A stretch of 60,512 nucleotides of DNA from Aquabacterium soli (GTDB lineage: Bacteria > Pseudomonadota > Gammaproteobacteria > Burkholderiales > Burkholderiaceae_C). The stretch covers positions 29,807-90,318 of the forward strand of contig NZ_RSED01000018.1 in NCBI RefSeq assembly GCF_003933735.1, in the 5' to 3' direction. Position 1 is the first letter of the stretch. Every line of letters starts with the position of its first letter. Both the position numbers and the translations under genes were made by a program. The notes under the pieces are model-generated. The model had not been told where the DNA came from, ran no database searches, and saw only the letters and a program-made list of their open reading frames with translations. Shown piece after piece: positions 51,892 through 60,512 of the stretch.

Positions 51892-54102
51892 TCAGGGGCT
51901 GACGCGGTTGACCTTGAGCACCACCGGGCAGCGCTTGAGCGTGCGCAGCACGTCCTGCAGGTGGTCGGTGTCGCGCACCGACAGCGAGAGCTTGAGCTCG
52001 GCGGTCTCGCCCAGGCGTTCATCGCCCATCTCGATGTGCGTGATGTCGGTCTCGGCGCTGCTGATGGAGGCGGCCACCTGGGCCAGCACGCCCTTGCCAT
52101 TGGCTACCAGCACCTGGATGTCGGTGTCGAAGGTGCGCGTGGGCTCGTCGGACCAGCCCACGTCGATCCAGCGGTCGGGATCGCGTTCGAACAAACGCTT
52201 GCCCACCCCGCACATCTGCGTGTGCACGACCAGGCCCTCGCCACGGCCCAGGTAGCCGGCGATCGGGTCGCCCGGGATGGGCCGGCAGCACGGCGCCAGT
52301 TGCACGGTGGCGCCTTCGCTGCCATCGATGATGACCGAGCCCTGCGTGGGCGATTCGATCGCAGCAAAGCGGCCCAGCGTGAGCGTGAGCGCATCGGGGC
52401 GCTCGCCGAACTCGGCCATGATCTGCGCGATGCGCTTGGCCACCATGGGCGCGATCTTGCGGCCCAGGCCGATGTCGATCAGCAGGTCGTCGCGGGTGCG
52501 GTTGCCGCCCCAGCGGACCAGGGCCTGCCACAGTTCGCCATCCTTGCCTTCGGTGTGTTCGTCGCCGCGCGGCAGGGTCAGACCCTCGGGCCGCAGGGCC
52601 TGCGACAGCAGCTTCTCGCCCATCTCCAGAGACTCTTCGGCCTCCATGTTCTTGAGGTGGGCGCGGATCTTGGACCGGGCGCGGCCCGTGCGCACGAAGC
52701 TCAGCCACCCGGGGCTGGGCTTGGCCGTGGGCGCGGTAATGATCTCGACCACGTCGCCGCTGCGCAGCTCGGCGCGCAGCGCCACCGGCTCGTCATTGAC
52801 CTTGGCCGCGACGCAGTGGTCGCCCACATCGCTGTGGATGGCGTAAGCAAAATCAACCGGCGTGGCCCCCTTGGGCAGAGCCAGGATGCGTGATTTGGGC
52901 GTGAACACGTAGACCGATTCGGGGAACAGGTCGATCTTGAGGTGCTCGAGGAACTCGGCCGAATCACGCGTTTCGTGCTGGATGTCGATCAGAGACTGCA
53001 GCCACACGGCGGCCTGGTGCGGCGCGACGCCCGAAGAAGCCTCTTCCTGCGTCTTGTACATCCAGTGGGCGGCAATGCCCTTCTCGGCCACGGCATGCAT
53101 GGCCTGCGAGCGAATCTGGAACTCCACCGCCGTGCCCACCGGGTTGACCAGCGTGGTGTGCAGCGACTGGTAGCCGTTGGCCTTGGAGATGGCGATGTAG
53201 TCCTTGAAGCGGCCCGGCAGCGGCTTGTAGAGCTGGTGCAGCACGCCTAAAGCGCGGTAGCAATCGAGCAGCTCGCGCGTGACGATGCGAAAGCCGAAGA
53301 TGTCGCTGACCTGGGCGAAGCTCAGGTGCTTGTCGCACATCTTGGTGTAGATCGAGAAGATGGTCTTCTCGCGGCCGTAGGTCTCGACCACCATGTCGGC
53401 ATCGCCGAAGGCCTTCTCGACCTCGCGCTGGATGCGGTCGACCAGGTCGCGGCGGTTGCCCCGGGTCTTCTTCACCGCCTTGGCCAGGATGCCGTAGCGC
53501 CACGGGCTGATGTACTTGAAGGACAGCTCCTGCAGTTCGCGGTAGGTCTGGTTCAGGCCCAGGCGGTGCGCGATGGGCACGTAGATGTCCAGCGTTTCGC
53601 GGGCGATGCGGGTGCGCTTGTGGGCCACCATGGAATCCATGGTGCGCATGTTGTGCAGGCGGTCGGCCAGCTTGATCAGGATGACGCGCACATCGCGCGC
53701 CATGGCCAGCAGCATCTTGCGGAAGGACTCGGCCTGGGATTCTTCCTTGGTGGAGAACTGCAGCTTGTCCAGCTTGGTCAGGCCGTCGACCAGCTCGGCC
53801 GTGGGCGCACCGAAGCGCTCGATCAGCTCGATCTTGGTGACGCCGCAGTCTTCCATGGCGTCGTGCATGAGCGCGGCCATGATGGCCTGGGCGTCGAGCT
53901 TCCAGTCTGCACACAGGCCGGCCACCGCGATGGGGTGGGTGATGTAGGGCTCTCCGCTGGCGCGGAACTGTCCCAGGTGGGCCTCGTCGGCGAAGCGATA
54001 AGCATCACGGACGCGGCGGATGTCCGCCTCGTCCAGGTAATCCAGCTTGTGCAGCAACGCGGCAAACGACGCCGCTGAGGCTTCTTGGTGGGCTTGGGAC
54101 AT
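51892..54102 (-). CDS. spoT: Bifunctional (p)ppGpp synthetase/hydrolase
   Basis: A 736-residue RelA/SpoT homologue. The hydrolase (HD) domain has GEPYITHPIAVAG, LMHDAMEDCG and KLADRLHNMRTM; the synthetase domain has YGREKTIFSIYTKM and the RFKD motif in PLPGRFKDYIAISKANGYQSLHTT, the type of bifunctional enzymes. TGS (about 390-450), a zinc-finger-like helical region and a C-terminal ACT domain follow. The ATG at 54102 is the family start. It lies downstream of rpoZ, but an intrinsic terminator between them should reduce read-through. Confidence 0.97.
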   Translation of the reverse strand: MSQAHQEASAASFAALLHKLDYLDEADIRRVRDAYRFADEAHLGQFRASGEPYITHPIAVAGLCADWKLDAQAIMAALMHDAMEDCGVTKIELIERFGAPTAELVDGLTKLDKLQFSTKEESQAESFRKMLLAMARDVRVILIKLADRLHNMRTMDSMVAHKRTRIARETLDIYVPIAHRLGLNQTYRELQELSFKYISPWRYGILAKAVKKTRGNRRDLVDRIQREVEKAFGDADMVVETYGREKTIFSIYTKMCDKHLSFAQVSDIFGFRIVTRELLDCYRALGVLHQLYKPLPGRFKDYIAISKANGYQSLHTTLVNPVGTAVEFQIRSQAMHAVAEKGIAAHWMYKTQEEASSGVAPHQAAVWLQSLIDIQHETRDSAEFLEHLKIDLFPESVYVFTPKSRILALPKGATPVDFAYAIHSDVGDHCVAAKVNDEPVALRAELRSGDVVEIITAPTAKPSPGWLSFVRTGRARSKIRAHLKNMEAEESLEMGEKLLSQALRPEGLTLPRGDEHTEGKDGELWQALVRWGGNRTRDDLLIDIGLGRKIAPMVAKRIAQIMAEFGERPDALTLTLGRFAAIESPTQGSVIIDGSEGATVQLAPCCRPIPGDPIAGYLGRGEGLVVHTQMCGVGKRLFERDPDRWIDVGWSDEPTRTFDTDIQVLVANGKGVLAQVAASISSAETDITHIEMGDERLGETAELKLSLSVRDTDHLQDVLRTLKRCPVVLKVNRVSP

Positions 54103-54175
54103 GTGGCTAACTTTAGCGCGTCTGCAACATCCATGACGCGGGGCGTGCCTGGGAACCGTGCTGGTCGAGAAACGC

Positions 54176-54196
54176 AAAAACCCGCCGGGTGGCGGG
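54176..54196 (-). terminator. Intrinsic terminator after rpoZ
   Basis: CCCGCC (54181-54186) and GGCGGG (54191-54196) pair around a 4-base loop; on the minus strand the stem is followed by five U residues (complement of 54176-54180). It lies about 65 bp after the rpoZ stop and 75 bp before the spoT start. Confidence 0.8.
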
Positions 54197-54258
54197 CTTG
54201 TGCGTGCAGGAAGGGACGCTGACCGGCCGCAGGGCCGTCTGGCGATGCCCTGCCTGGA

Positions 54259-54462
54259 TCAGGTCGGGACCTTGCGCAGCATTTCAACCCCGACCTGGCC
54301 GGCGGCGATCTCGCGCAGCGCGGTGACGCCAGGCTTGTTGCGCGATTCGATCTTGGGCGTGTGGCCTTGGCTCAGCATGCGGGCACGGTAGGTGGCGGCC
54401 AGGACCAGCTGGAAGCGGTTGGGGATCTTCTGCAGGCAGTCTTCGACGGTGATGCGGGCCAT
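54259..54462 (-). CDS. rpoZ: RNA polymerase omega subunit
   Basis: A 67-residue omega subunit that binds the beta' C-terminal region, aids polymerase assembly and forms part of a ppGpp site. The sequence [33 protein letters not shown] and [16 protein letters not shown] is diagnostic. It lies 54 bp after gmk and before spoT, the gmk-rpoZ-spoT order common in proteobacteria. Confidence 0.97.
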   Translation of the reverse strand: MARITVEDCLQKIPNRFQLVLAATYRARMLSQGHTPKIESRNKPGVTALREIAAGQVGVEMLRKVPT

Positions 54463-54516
54463 GTGGTGCTCCAGTGAATCGTTCAGGGGCCTTGCGGCGC
54501 AGGGATCAGGCGTGGG

Positions 54517-55137
54517 TCAGAGCAGGTTGAGGGCCTTGAACACGGACGACTTGTTGCGACGCTGAGCAGAGTATTTTAACCGCTGCGCGTGGACAATGGT
54601 TTTCAGATCGAACAAAGCCGATTCGAACAGGGCGTTGACCACCACGAAATCGAAGTGGCGGGCCTGGCCGACCTCGGTGCGGGCGTTGGTCATGCGCACG
54701 TCGATCACGTCCTGCGTGTCCTCGCCGCGGCGGTTCAGGCGCTGCAGCAGTTCTTCGTAGCTGGGCGGCAGGATGAAGATCAGGATGGCGTTGGGGAAGA
54801 TCTTCTTGATCTGCAGGGCGCCCTGCCAGTCGATCTCCAGCACCACGTCCTCACCGCCCTTGATGCGCTCTTCGATGGCCAGACGAGAGGTGCCGTACAG
54901 GTTGCCATGCACCTCAGCCCATTCGAAGAAATCGCCGTGCTCGACCTTGGCCTGGAAGTCGGCCGGGCTGATGAACCAGTATTCGCGCCCGTTCTGCTCC
55001 TGGCCACGCGGGGGCCGGGTGGTGTGCGAGATGGAAACCAGCAGGCGCGAATCGAGCTCCAGCAAGGCCTTGACGAGCGTGGATTTGCCGGTGCCGCTGG
55101 GCGCGGCGACCACGAACAGATTGCCTGGGTAGTCCAT
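54517..55137 (-). CDS. gmk: Guanylate kinase
   Basis: A 206-residue GMP kinase. P-loop APSGTGKST (about 12-20), the GMP-binding segment [23 protein letters not shown] (about 35-57), and [16 protein letters not shown] (about 97-112) are present. The ATG at 55137 is preferred over an in-frame GTG at 55164. It converts GMP to GDP and heads gmk-rpoZ. The 101-bp gap to the RND operon contains an AT-rich TGTAAAAT on the minus strand at 55229-55236 that may be its extended -10. Confidence 0.96.
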   Translation of the reverse strand: MDYPGNLFVVAAPSGTGKSTLVKALLELDSRLLVSISHTTRPPRGQEQNGREYWFISPADFQAKVEHGDFFEWAEVHGNLYGTSRLAIEERIKGGEDVVLEIDWQGALQIKKIFPNAILIFILPPSYEELLQRLNRRGEDTQDVIDVRMTNARTEVGQARHFDFVVVNALFESALFDLKTIVHAQRLKYSAQRRNKSSVFKALNLL

Positions 55138-55238
55138 GGTGATGGCACCTTTCGGGGCGGCCACGCCGCCGGGATGAATTGCTTCGCCTCGTTATCGGCA
55201 GCTGTGTCAGCCGATGAAGGGCAAGATTTTACATGGTG

Positions 55239-56663
55239 TCACCCGTTTTCGGCACCCAGGCCCTGCCAGCCGCCTCCCAGTGCGGCGATCAGGCGCACGC
55301 TGGCCACCAGCCGCTCGGCCGTCACGTCCAGCGCCGTGCGCTGGCTTTCCAGGGTCAGGTTCTGGGCCACGACCACCTCCAGGAATCCGACCAGGCCGGC
55401 CCGGTAGCGGGTGGTCACCACGCGCTCGTTCTCTTCGGCCAGGGCCACCAGGCGGGCCTGCTGCTCAGCCTTGGCGGCCAGTTGCTGCAGGGTGGCCAGG
55501 GCGTCGTCCACCTCGCGCAGGCTGGTGAGCACGGTCTGGCGGTAGGCGGCCACGGTTTCCTCGTAGCGGGCCTCGGCCAGGTCCACGCCGGCGCTGCGGC
55601 GGCCACTGTCCAGCAGGGTGGCGGCCAGGGTGGGGCCCAGCGACCAGTAGCGCCAGGGGGCCTGGAACAGCTCGCCCAGGCGCGGGCCGGTGCCGCCGCC
55701 GGTGGCGCCCAGGGTGATGTCGGGCCACCAGGCGGCCTGGGCCACGCCGATCTGTGCGTTGGCCTGGGCCACGCGGCGCTCGGCCGCGACCACATCGGGG
55801 CGGCGGGTCAGCAGCAGCGAGGGCAACTGAACGGGCGCCACCGGCACCGCAGGCAACAGCGTGGCCATGGCCGGCAGCGACAGGTCGACCGGCGCCCGCC
55901 CGCTCAGCACGGCCAGCGCGTGCTCGTGCTGGACACGCTGCAGTTGCAGATCGTGCACGCGGGTGCGCAGGGTCTGCCACTGGGTCTCGGCCTGGATCAC
56001 GTCGGCGCGCGCGGCCAGGCCGGCGTCGTACTGGTGGCGCGTGAGGGTGAGCGAGCGCTCGTAGGCAGCCAGGGTGCGAGCCAGCAAGGCCAGTTGCTGG
56101 TCCAGCACACGCAGGCGCCAGTACTGCTCGGCCACGTTGAGCTGGGTGCTCAGGCGGGCGGCGGCCAGGTCGGCCGCGGTGGCCTGCACATGGGCGCCGC
56201 TGGCGTCCTGCTCGCGGGCCAGGCGGCCCCACAGGTCCAGCGCCCAGCTGGCTTCGAGCGCCACGGCGTAGCTGTTGTGGCCATTGGCGCTGGACGATTC
56301 GGTGCGCAAGGCCGAGCCCGAGAGCCCCAGTTGCGGGCGACGGGCGGCACCGGCCTGGCGCCACAGCGCGCGGGCCTGGCGGTCACGGGCGGCGGCTTGG
56401 GCCACATCCAGGTTGTCGGCGTTGGCGGCCTGCATCAGGCGGTCCAGCTCGGCGTCGCCGAAGGCCTGCCACCATGCTGCGGTGGAGGCCAAGGGCTGCG
56501 ATGGCATGGGCTGCCAGCCGGCCTGGTGCTTGAAGCTGGCGGCGGCAGCCTCGGACAGCTCAGCCGAGGGCGGCGGGTGGGCCGGGCCGGCCGCACAGCC
56601 GGCCAGCAGGGCCACGCACACGCCGATCAGCGCAGAGGACAAGGCGGAGAACGATGGGATCAT
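55239..56663 (-). CDS. RND efflux outer-membrane lipoprotein (NodT/OprM family)
   Basis: A 474-residue TolC-like outer-membrane channel. A lipoprotein signal ends at the lipobox LLAGC (Cys23). The two OEP repeats are visible (about 60-250 and 265-465), each with long helices and short beta strands, including WALDLWGRL and LLLTRRPDVVAAERRVAQANAQIGVAQAAWWPDITL, typical of NodT. It overlaps the upstream permease gene by ATGA, so it is the third part of the same efflux operon. Confidence 0.93.
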   Translation of the reverse strand: MIPSFSALSSALIGVCVALLAGCAAGPAHPPPSAELSEAAAASFKHQAGWQPMPSQPLASTAAWWQAFGDAELDRLMQAANADNLDVAQAAARDRQARALWRQAGAARRPQLGLSGSALRTESSSANGHNSYAVALEASWALDLWGRLAREQDASGAHVQATAADLAAARLSTQLNVAEQYWRLRVLDQQLALLARTLAAYERSLTLTRHQYDAGLAARADVIQAETQWQTLRTRVHDLQLQRVQHEHALAVLSGRAPVDLSLPAMATLLPAVPVAPVQLPSLLLTRRPDVVAAERRVAQANAQIGVAQAAWWPDITLGATGGGTGPRLGELFQAPWRYWSLGPTLAATLLDSGRRSAGVDLAEARYEETVAAYRQTVLTSLREVDDALATLQQLAAKAEQQARLVALAEENERVVTTRYRAGLVGFLEVVVAQNLTLESQRTALDVTAERLVASVRLIAALGGGWQGLGAENG

Positions 56664-59600
56664 GGCTTGGGACTCACCTCGGCAAAGGCGGGGGTCGCGT
56701 CATCGGGGGAGGCGGGCGGTTCATCGTCGGCACGTGCGGGGCCTCGTGCCAGCACGCGCTGGCGCCAGCGCTCCAGGGTCAGGAACACCACGGGCGTGGT
56801 GTACAGCGTGAGCAGCTGGCTGACGGCCAAACCGCCCACGATGGCAATGCCCAGGGGCCGGCGCAGCTCAGCGCCTTCACCGAAGGCCAGGGCCAGCGGC
56901 ACGGCGCCCAGCAGGCCCGCCAGATTGGTCATCAGGATGGGGCGCAGGCGCTGCACCGCAGCCTGGTGGATGGCCTGGCGCGGCGGCAGGCCCAGGCGCC
57001 GCTCGTTGTGCAGCGCCACGTCCACCATCAGGATGGCGTTCTTCATGACGATGCCGATCAGCAGGAACAGGCCCAGCAGCGCGATCAGGTTGAACTCGCC
57101 ACCGACGAAGCGCAGCGCCAGCAAGGCACCCACGCCTGCAGAGGGCAGCGTGGACAGGATGCTCAAGGGGTGCAAGGTGCTTTCGTACAACACGCCCAGC
57201 ACCAGGAACACGGCCAGCACCGCCCCCAGGATCAACCAGGGCTGCTGCTTGATCGCGCCGCCAAAGCCCCGGGTAGCGCCATCGGGGCGCACATACACGC
57301 TGGACGGCACCATCAACCTGGCCATCATCGCGTCGATGGCCTGGTGGGCCTGCTGCACCGTGATGCCCGGCGCCAGTGCATAGCCCACGGCGGCCGCCGC
57401 GAACTGGCTGTCGTGGTAGACACGGTCGGCCGACAGGCCATAGCGCCACGTGGCAAAAGCGCTCAAGGGCACGCGCGCTCCGCCGCTGGTCAGCACCTGC
57501 AGATCGGCCAGGGATTCGGGGCGCTCGGTCTGGCGCGGCGAGAACTCCATCACCACGCGGTACTGGTTCATCGGATCGAACAGCGTGGCCACCTGGCGCT
57601 GCGAGAACGCGTTGTTGAGCACAGAGGCCACCAGGGCCATGTCCACGCCCAGGCGACGCGCGGCCTCGCGGTCGATGTCCAGCACCACCTGCTGCGCGGC
57701 CTCGCCCGAATCGCTGTCCACATCGACCAGTTCGGGCATCTCCTTCATGGCGTCGGCCACCTTGCGCGACCAGGGGCGCAGCACGTTCAGGTCGTCCGAC
57801 AGCAGCACCAGCATCTGCTCGCTCTGGCCGAAAGGCGAGTTCAGCTTCAGGTCCTGGTCCACGCTGATCATCAGGAGGCCGCCGGGCACCTTGGGCGCCT
57901 TGGCCCGCAGGCGCTGCACCACCTCTTCGGCCGACACGCCACGCTCGGCCAGGGGCTTGAGGCGGATGCGAAGCCACGAGTTGCTCAAGCCGCCACGACC
58001 ACCGCTGGTGCCGGCCACGTCCTGCACGGCGGGGTCGGCCAGCACGGCCTGGCGGAAGGCTTCGATCTTGGGCTGCATGACCTGGAAGGAGAAGCCATCG
58101 TCGCCGCGCACCAGGCCGCCGAGCTGGCCCGTGTCCTGCGCAGGCAGCAAGCCCTTGGGGATTTCGATGTAGAGGTAGACGTTCAGGCCGACCACCACGG
58201 CCAGCAGGGCCAGCACGACGGCACCGTGCCCCAGGGCCCAGTCCAGGCTGCGGGCGTAGGTGCTTCGCAGGCGATCGAAAAGCATGGGGCCGACGCGCGC
58301 CATGAAGGCTTGCAGCCGTTGCCACTGTACGGCCGGGCCACGGCGTGGGGCCACGGGCGCTTGTGCAGGCACGTTCCCGGCGCCACGGCGAGCCCGCAGC
58401 CAATGGGCACACAGGGCCGGCGTCAGTGTCAGCGACGCCATCAAGGACACGGCCATCACGCCCACCAGCGTGATCGAGAACTCGCGGAAGAAGCGCTCCA
58501 CCAGCCCGCCCATGAACAGGATGGACACGAAGATCACCATCAGCGAGCCGTTCATTGCGAGCAGCGTGAAGCCCACCTCACGCGCACCGCGCAGGGCCGC
58601 CCGAACAGGTGACAAGCCAGCCTCGATGTGCCGCTCGATGTTTTCCAGCACCACGATGGCATCGTCCACCACCAGGCCGGTGGCCACGATCAGCGCCATC
58701 AGGCTCAGGTTGTTGAGCGAGAAGCCGCACAGGTACATGACCACGAAGGCGCCGGCCAGCGACACCGGGATCGCCAGGCTGGGGATCAGGGCCGCATGCG
58801 CACTGCCCAGGAACAGCCAGACCACCAGCACCACCAGCACGGACGACAGCACCAGTGTGAGCTGCGCATCACGCAAGGTGGCGCGGATGCCAGGCGAGCG
58901 GTCCATCACCACGGTCAGCGAGGTGTCGGCGGGCATCAGGGCCTGCAGCGCGGGCATCTGGGCCTTGATGGCGTCGATGGTCTCCACGATGTTGGCGCCG
59001 CCGCGCCGGCTGACCAGCAGCATCACGGCCGGCTTGTCGTTGTGGAATCCAGCGCTGTAGCGGTCTTCCGTGGCATCGACCACCTGCGCGATGTCGGCCA
59101 GGCGCACCACCGCGCCGCCCTGCTCGCGCACGACCAGCGCGCTGAAATCGGCCGCGTTGCGCAGCTGGTCGGCCAGGTGGATCTGCCAGCGGCGATCGCC
59201 CTGCTCCACCGCGCCCCAGGCCTGCTGCGCATTGGCATTGGCCAAGGCCTGGCGCACCTGATCGGGTGATATGCCATGGTGCATCAGCGCATCGGCATCG
59301 AGCTGCACGCGCACGGCCGGCAGCGAGGCCCCGCTGACACTGACCTCTCCCACCCCGGTGATCTGCGACAGCTTCTGCGCCAGCACGGTCGAGGCGATGT
59401 CGTACAGGCGGCTGGGCGGCAGGTGGGGCGAGGCCACGGCCAGCGCCAGGATGGGTGCCTGCGAGGGGTTGACCTTGCGGTACGACGGGTTGCCCGGCAT
59501 GCCCGATGGCAACTGGCCCCGCGCCGCGTTGATGGCGGCCTGGACCTCGCGCGCGGCCTCATCGACATGGCGGCCCAGGTCGAACTCCAGCCGCACCTCG

Positions 59601-59866
59601 GTGGCGCTCTGGTTGCTGGACGAGGTGATGGCATTGACGCCAGCGATGCTACCCAGCGCCCGCTCCAGCGGCGTGGCCACGGTGGCGGCCATGCTGTCGG
59701 GGCTGGCCCCGGGCAGGCTGGCACTCACGGTGATGACCGGGAAATCCACCTGCGGCAGCGGTGCCACGGGCAGCAGCCGCCAAGTCAGCAGTCCGACCAG
59801 CAGCACGGCCAACGCGATCAGCGCGCTGGCCACGGGGCGGCGGATGAACAGGCGCGCCAGGTTCAT
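56660..59866 (-). CDS. RND multidrug efflux permease, MdtC-like
   Basis: A 1068-residue inner-membrane proton antiporter of the HAE1 class with twelve membrane helices and two large periplasmic loops. The start MNLARLFIRRPVASALIALAVLLVGLLTWRLLPVAPLPQVDFPVI and the segment GLVVDDAIVVLENIERH with the proton-relay aspartates in helix 4 are typical. Two adjacent permease genes followed by an OMF gene match the mdtB-mdtC arrangement, in which B and C form a mixed trimer. It ends with an Ala/Pro-rich tail and begins 3 bp after the preceding permease stop. Confidence 0.93.
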   Translation of the reverse strand: MNLARLFIRRPVASALIALAVLLVGLLTWRLLPVAPLPQVDFPVITVSASLPGASPDSMAATVATPLERALGSIAGVNAITSSSNQSATEVRLEFDLGRHVDEAAREVQAAINAARGQLPSGMPGNPSYRKVNPSQAPILALAVASPHLPPSRLYDIASTVLAQKLSQITGVGEVSVSGASLPAVRVQLDADALMHHGISPDQVRQALANANAQQAWGAVEQGDRRWQIHLADQLRNAADFSALVVREQGGAVVRLADIAQVVDATEDRYSAGFHNDKPAVMLLVSRRGGANIVETIDAIKAQMPALQALMPADTSLTVVMDRSPGIRATLRDAQLTLVLSSVLVVLVVWLFLGSAHAALIPSLAIPVSLAGAFVVMYLCGFSLNNLSLMALIVATGLVVDDAIVVLENIERHIEAGLSPVRAALRGAREVGFTLLAMNGSLMVIFVSILFMGGLVERFFREFSITLVGVMAVSLMASLTLTPALCAHWLRARRGAGNVPAQAPVAPRRGPAVQWQRLQAFMARVGPMLFDRLRSTYARSLDWALGHGAVVLALLAVVVGLNVYLYIEIPKGLLPAQDTGQLGGLVRGDDGFSFQVMQPKIEAFRQAVLADPAVQDVAGTSGGRGGLSNSWLRIRLKPLAERGVSAEEVVQRLRAKAPKVPGGLLMISVDQDLKLNSPFGQSEQMLVLLSDDLNVLRPWSRKVADAMKEMPELVDVDSDSGEAAQQVVLDIDREAARRLGVDMALVASVLNNAFSQRQVATLFDPMNQYRVVMEFSPRQTERPESLADLQVLTSGGARVPLSAFATWRYGLSADRVYHDSQFAAAAVGYALAPGITVQQAHQAIDAMMARLMVPSSVYVRPDGATRGFGGAIKQQPWLILGAVLAVFLVLGVLYESTLHPLSILSTLPSAGVGALLALRFVGGEFNLIALLGLFLLIGIVMKNAILMVDVALHNERRLGLPPRQAIHQAAVQRLRPILMTNLAGLLGAVPLALAFGEGAELRRPLGIAIVGGLAVSQLLTLYTTPVVFLTLERWRQRVLARGPARADDEPPASPDDATPAFAEVSPKP

Positions 59867-59869
59867 GGT

Positions 59870-60512
59870 TCAGCGCACGGGCTCGCTGGACGGATCGGCA
59901 GCGGCCTTGCCCGCCGCCCAGCGCTTGGACAGGCGGTCGAAGAACAGGTACACCACCGGCGTGGTGAACAAGGTCAGCACCTGGCTGACCAGCAGCCCGC
60001 CCACCATCACCAGGCCCAATGGCTGGCGCAGTTCGGCGCCGGAGCCCTGCGCCATCATCAGCGGGATGGCCCCCACCAGCGCGGCCAGCGTGGTCATCAG
60101 GATGGGCCTGAAACGCAGCAGCGCGGCCTGGCGGATGGCCTCGTGCGGCGCCAGGCCCTGGCGGCGCTGCGCATCGAGCGCGAAGTCCACCATCATGATC
60201 CCGTTCTTCTTGACCAGGCCGATCAGCAGCACGATGCCTATCACGGCGATCAAATCGAGCGGCCGGCCCGTGAGCACCAGCGCCAGCAGCGCGCCCACCG
60301 CTGCAGAGGGCAAGGTGGACAGGATGGTCACCGGGTGGATGGTGCTCTCATACAGGATGCCCAACACGATGTACATGGTCAGCACCGCTGCCAGGATCAG
60401 CCACAGCGTGTTCGACAGCGACGAGCGGAAGGCCTGGGCCGCGCCCTGGTAGCGGCTGTCGATGCTGGCCGGCATCTGCAGTTGCGCCTGCTCGGCATCG
60501 ATGGCCTGCACG
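59870..60512 (-). CDS. RND multidrug efflux permease, MdtB-like (C-terminal part)
   Basis: The last 213 residues of an RND permease; the 5' part lies beyond the window edge. Present are the C-terminal membrane block ([96 protein letters not shown]). It is followed 3 bp later by the MdtC-like gene, consistent with mdtA-mdtB-mdtC-OMF order; the membrane fusion protein should lie just outside. Confidence 0.92.
   Translation of the reverse strand, partial: VQAIDAEQAQLQMPASIDSRYQGAAQAFRSSLSNTLWLILAAVLTMYIVLGILYESTIHPVTILSTLPSAAVGALLALVLTGRPLDLIAVIGIVLLIGLVKKNGIMMVDFALDAQRRQGLAPHEAIRQAALLRFRPILMTTLAALVGAIPLMMAQGSGAELRQPLGLVMVGGLLVSQVLTLFTTPVVYLFFDRLSKRWAAGKAAADPSSEPVR

Noticed and set aside
55192..55199. 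GCCGATAA on the minus strand upstream of gmk, resembling a sigma-28 -10
   Set aside because: No TAAA/TCAA lies 15 bp upstream (TTCA instead) and gmk is a housekeeping gene.
1..60512. CRISPR arrays, insertion sequences, prophage genes
   Set aside because: No spaced repeats, transposase, integrase or phage structural genes were found.

Overview
The window is GC-rich, densely coded chromosomal DNA from a betaproteobacterium of the order Burkholderiales. The basis is the gene content and order: rpsP-rimM-trmD-rplS, aroB near dgt, hemC-hemD-hemX-hemY, rpoZ-spoT beside gmk, Comamonadaceae-like protein sequences, and a compact SRP RNA. A Comamonadaceae/Sphaerotilaceae-type motile aquatic bacterium is the best guess; the genus cannot be fixed from sequence alone. 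I see no insertion sequence, prophage or CRISPR array.

Layout. 0.2-2 kb: a TetR repressor divergent from two hotdog thioesterases, with a perfect palindrome between them. 1.8-8.3 kb: CobD/CbiB-like protein, Nudix CoA pyrophosphatase, the rpsP-rimM-trmD-rplS operon, small membrane proteins and a non-canonical PurM-like protein. 8.6-12.3 kb: chemoreceptor, chalcone-isomerase-like protein, SRP RNA (ffs) and aroB. 12.3-16.1 kb: secretory lipase and an arsR-arsI-arsC-acr3 operon lying between aroB and dgt. 17.4-26 kb: two glycosyltransferases (one fused to a methyltransferase), then fliC1, fliC2, fliD, fliS, fliT and ycgR, with well-formed sigma-28 promoters. 26-30.4 kb: hemC-hemD-hemX-hemY and tRNA-Arg(ACG). 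30.6-33.4 kb: a poorly known group (orphan protein, DUF2024 protein, secreted His-rich protein, AraC regulator, small membrane protein).

33.5-40.1 kb is the most interesting region. A PmrA/PmrB-like two-component system lies beside a complete set of genes for putting an amino sugar on lipid A phosphates: polyprenyl-phosphate glycosyltransferase, ArnT-like transferase, GtrA-like flippase and ChbG/NaxD-like deacetylase. A PAP2 phosphatase gene that looks frameshifted follows. Perfect or near-perfect PmrA-box motifs (YTTAAK-N5-YTTAAK) sit at both ends of the cluster, at a similar distance from the two flanking start codons. The gene set matches in composition the Bordetella lgm and Francisella flmF2/naxD/flmK systems.

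40.2-49.6 kb is devoted to iron: a Fiu-like TonB receptor, then an FMN alpha-hydroxy-acid oxidase, a PiuC dioxygenase, a PepSY protein and cytochrome b561; next to it an ECF sigma/FecR/STN-TonB receptor set with a strong Fur box. 49.6-60.5 kb: a VTT-domain protein, an HTH protein fused to a degenerate receiver domain, greB, spoT, rpoZ, gmk, and an Mdt-type RND efflux operon whose first permease runs off the window. Gene starts were moved from the longest ORF where ribosome-binding sites, family starts or neighbouring genes argued for it; these choices are stated per entry.
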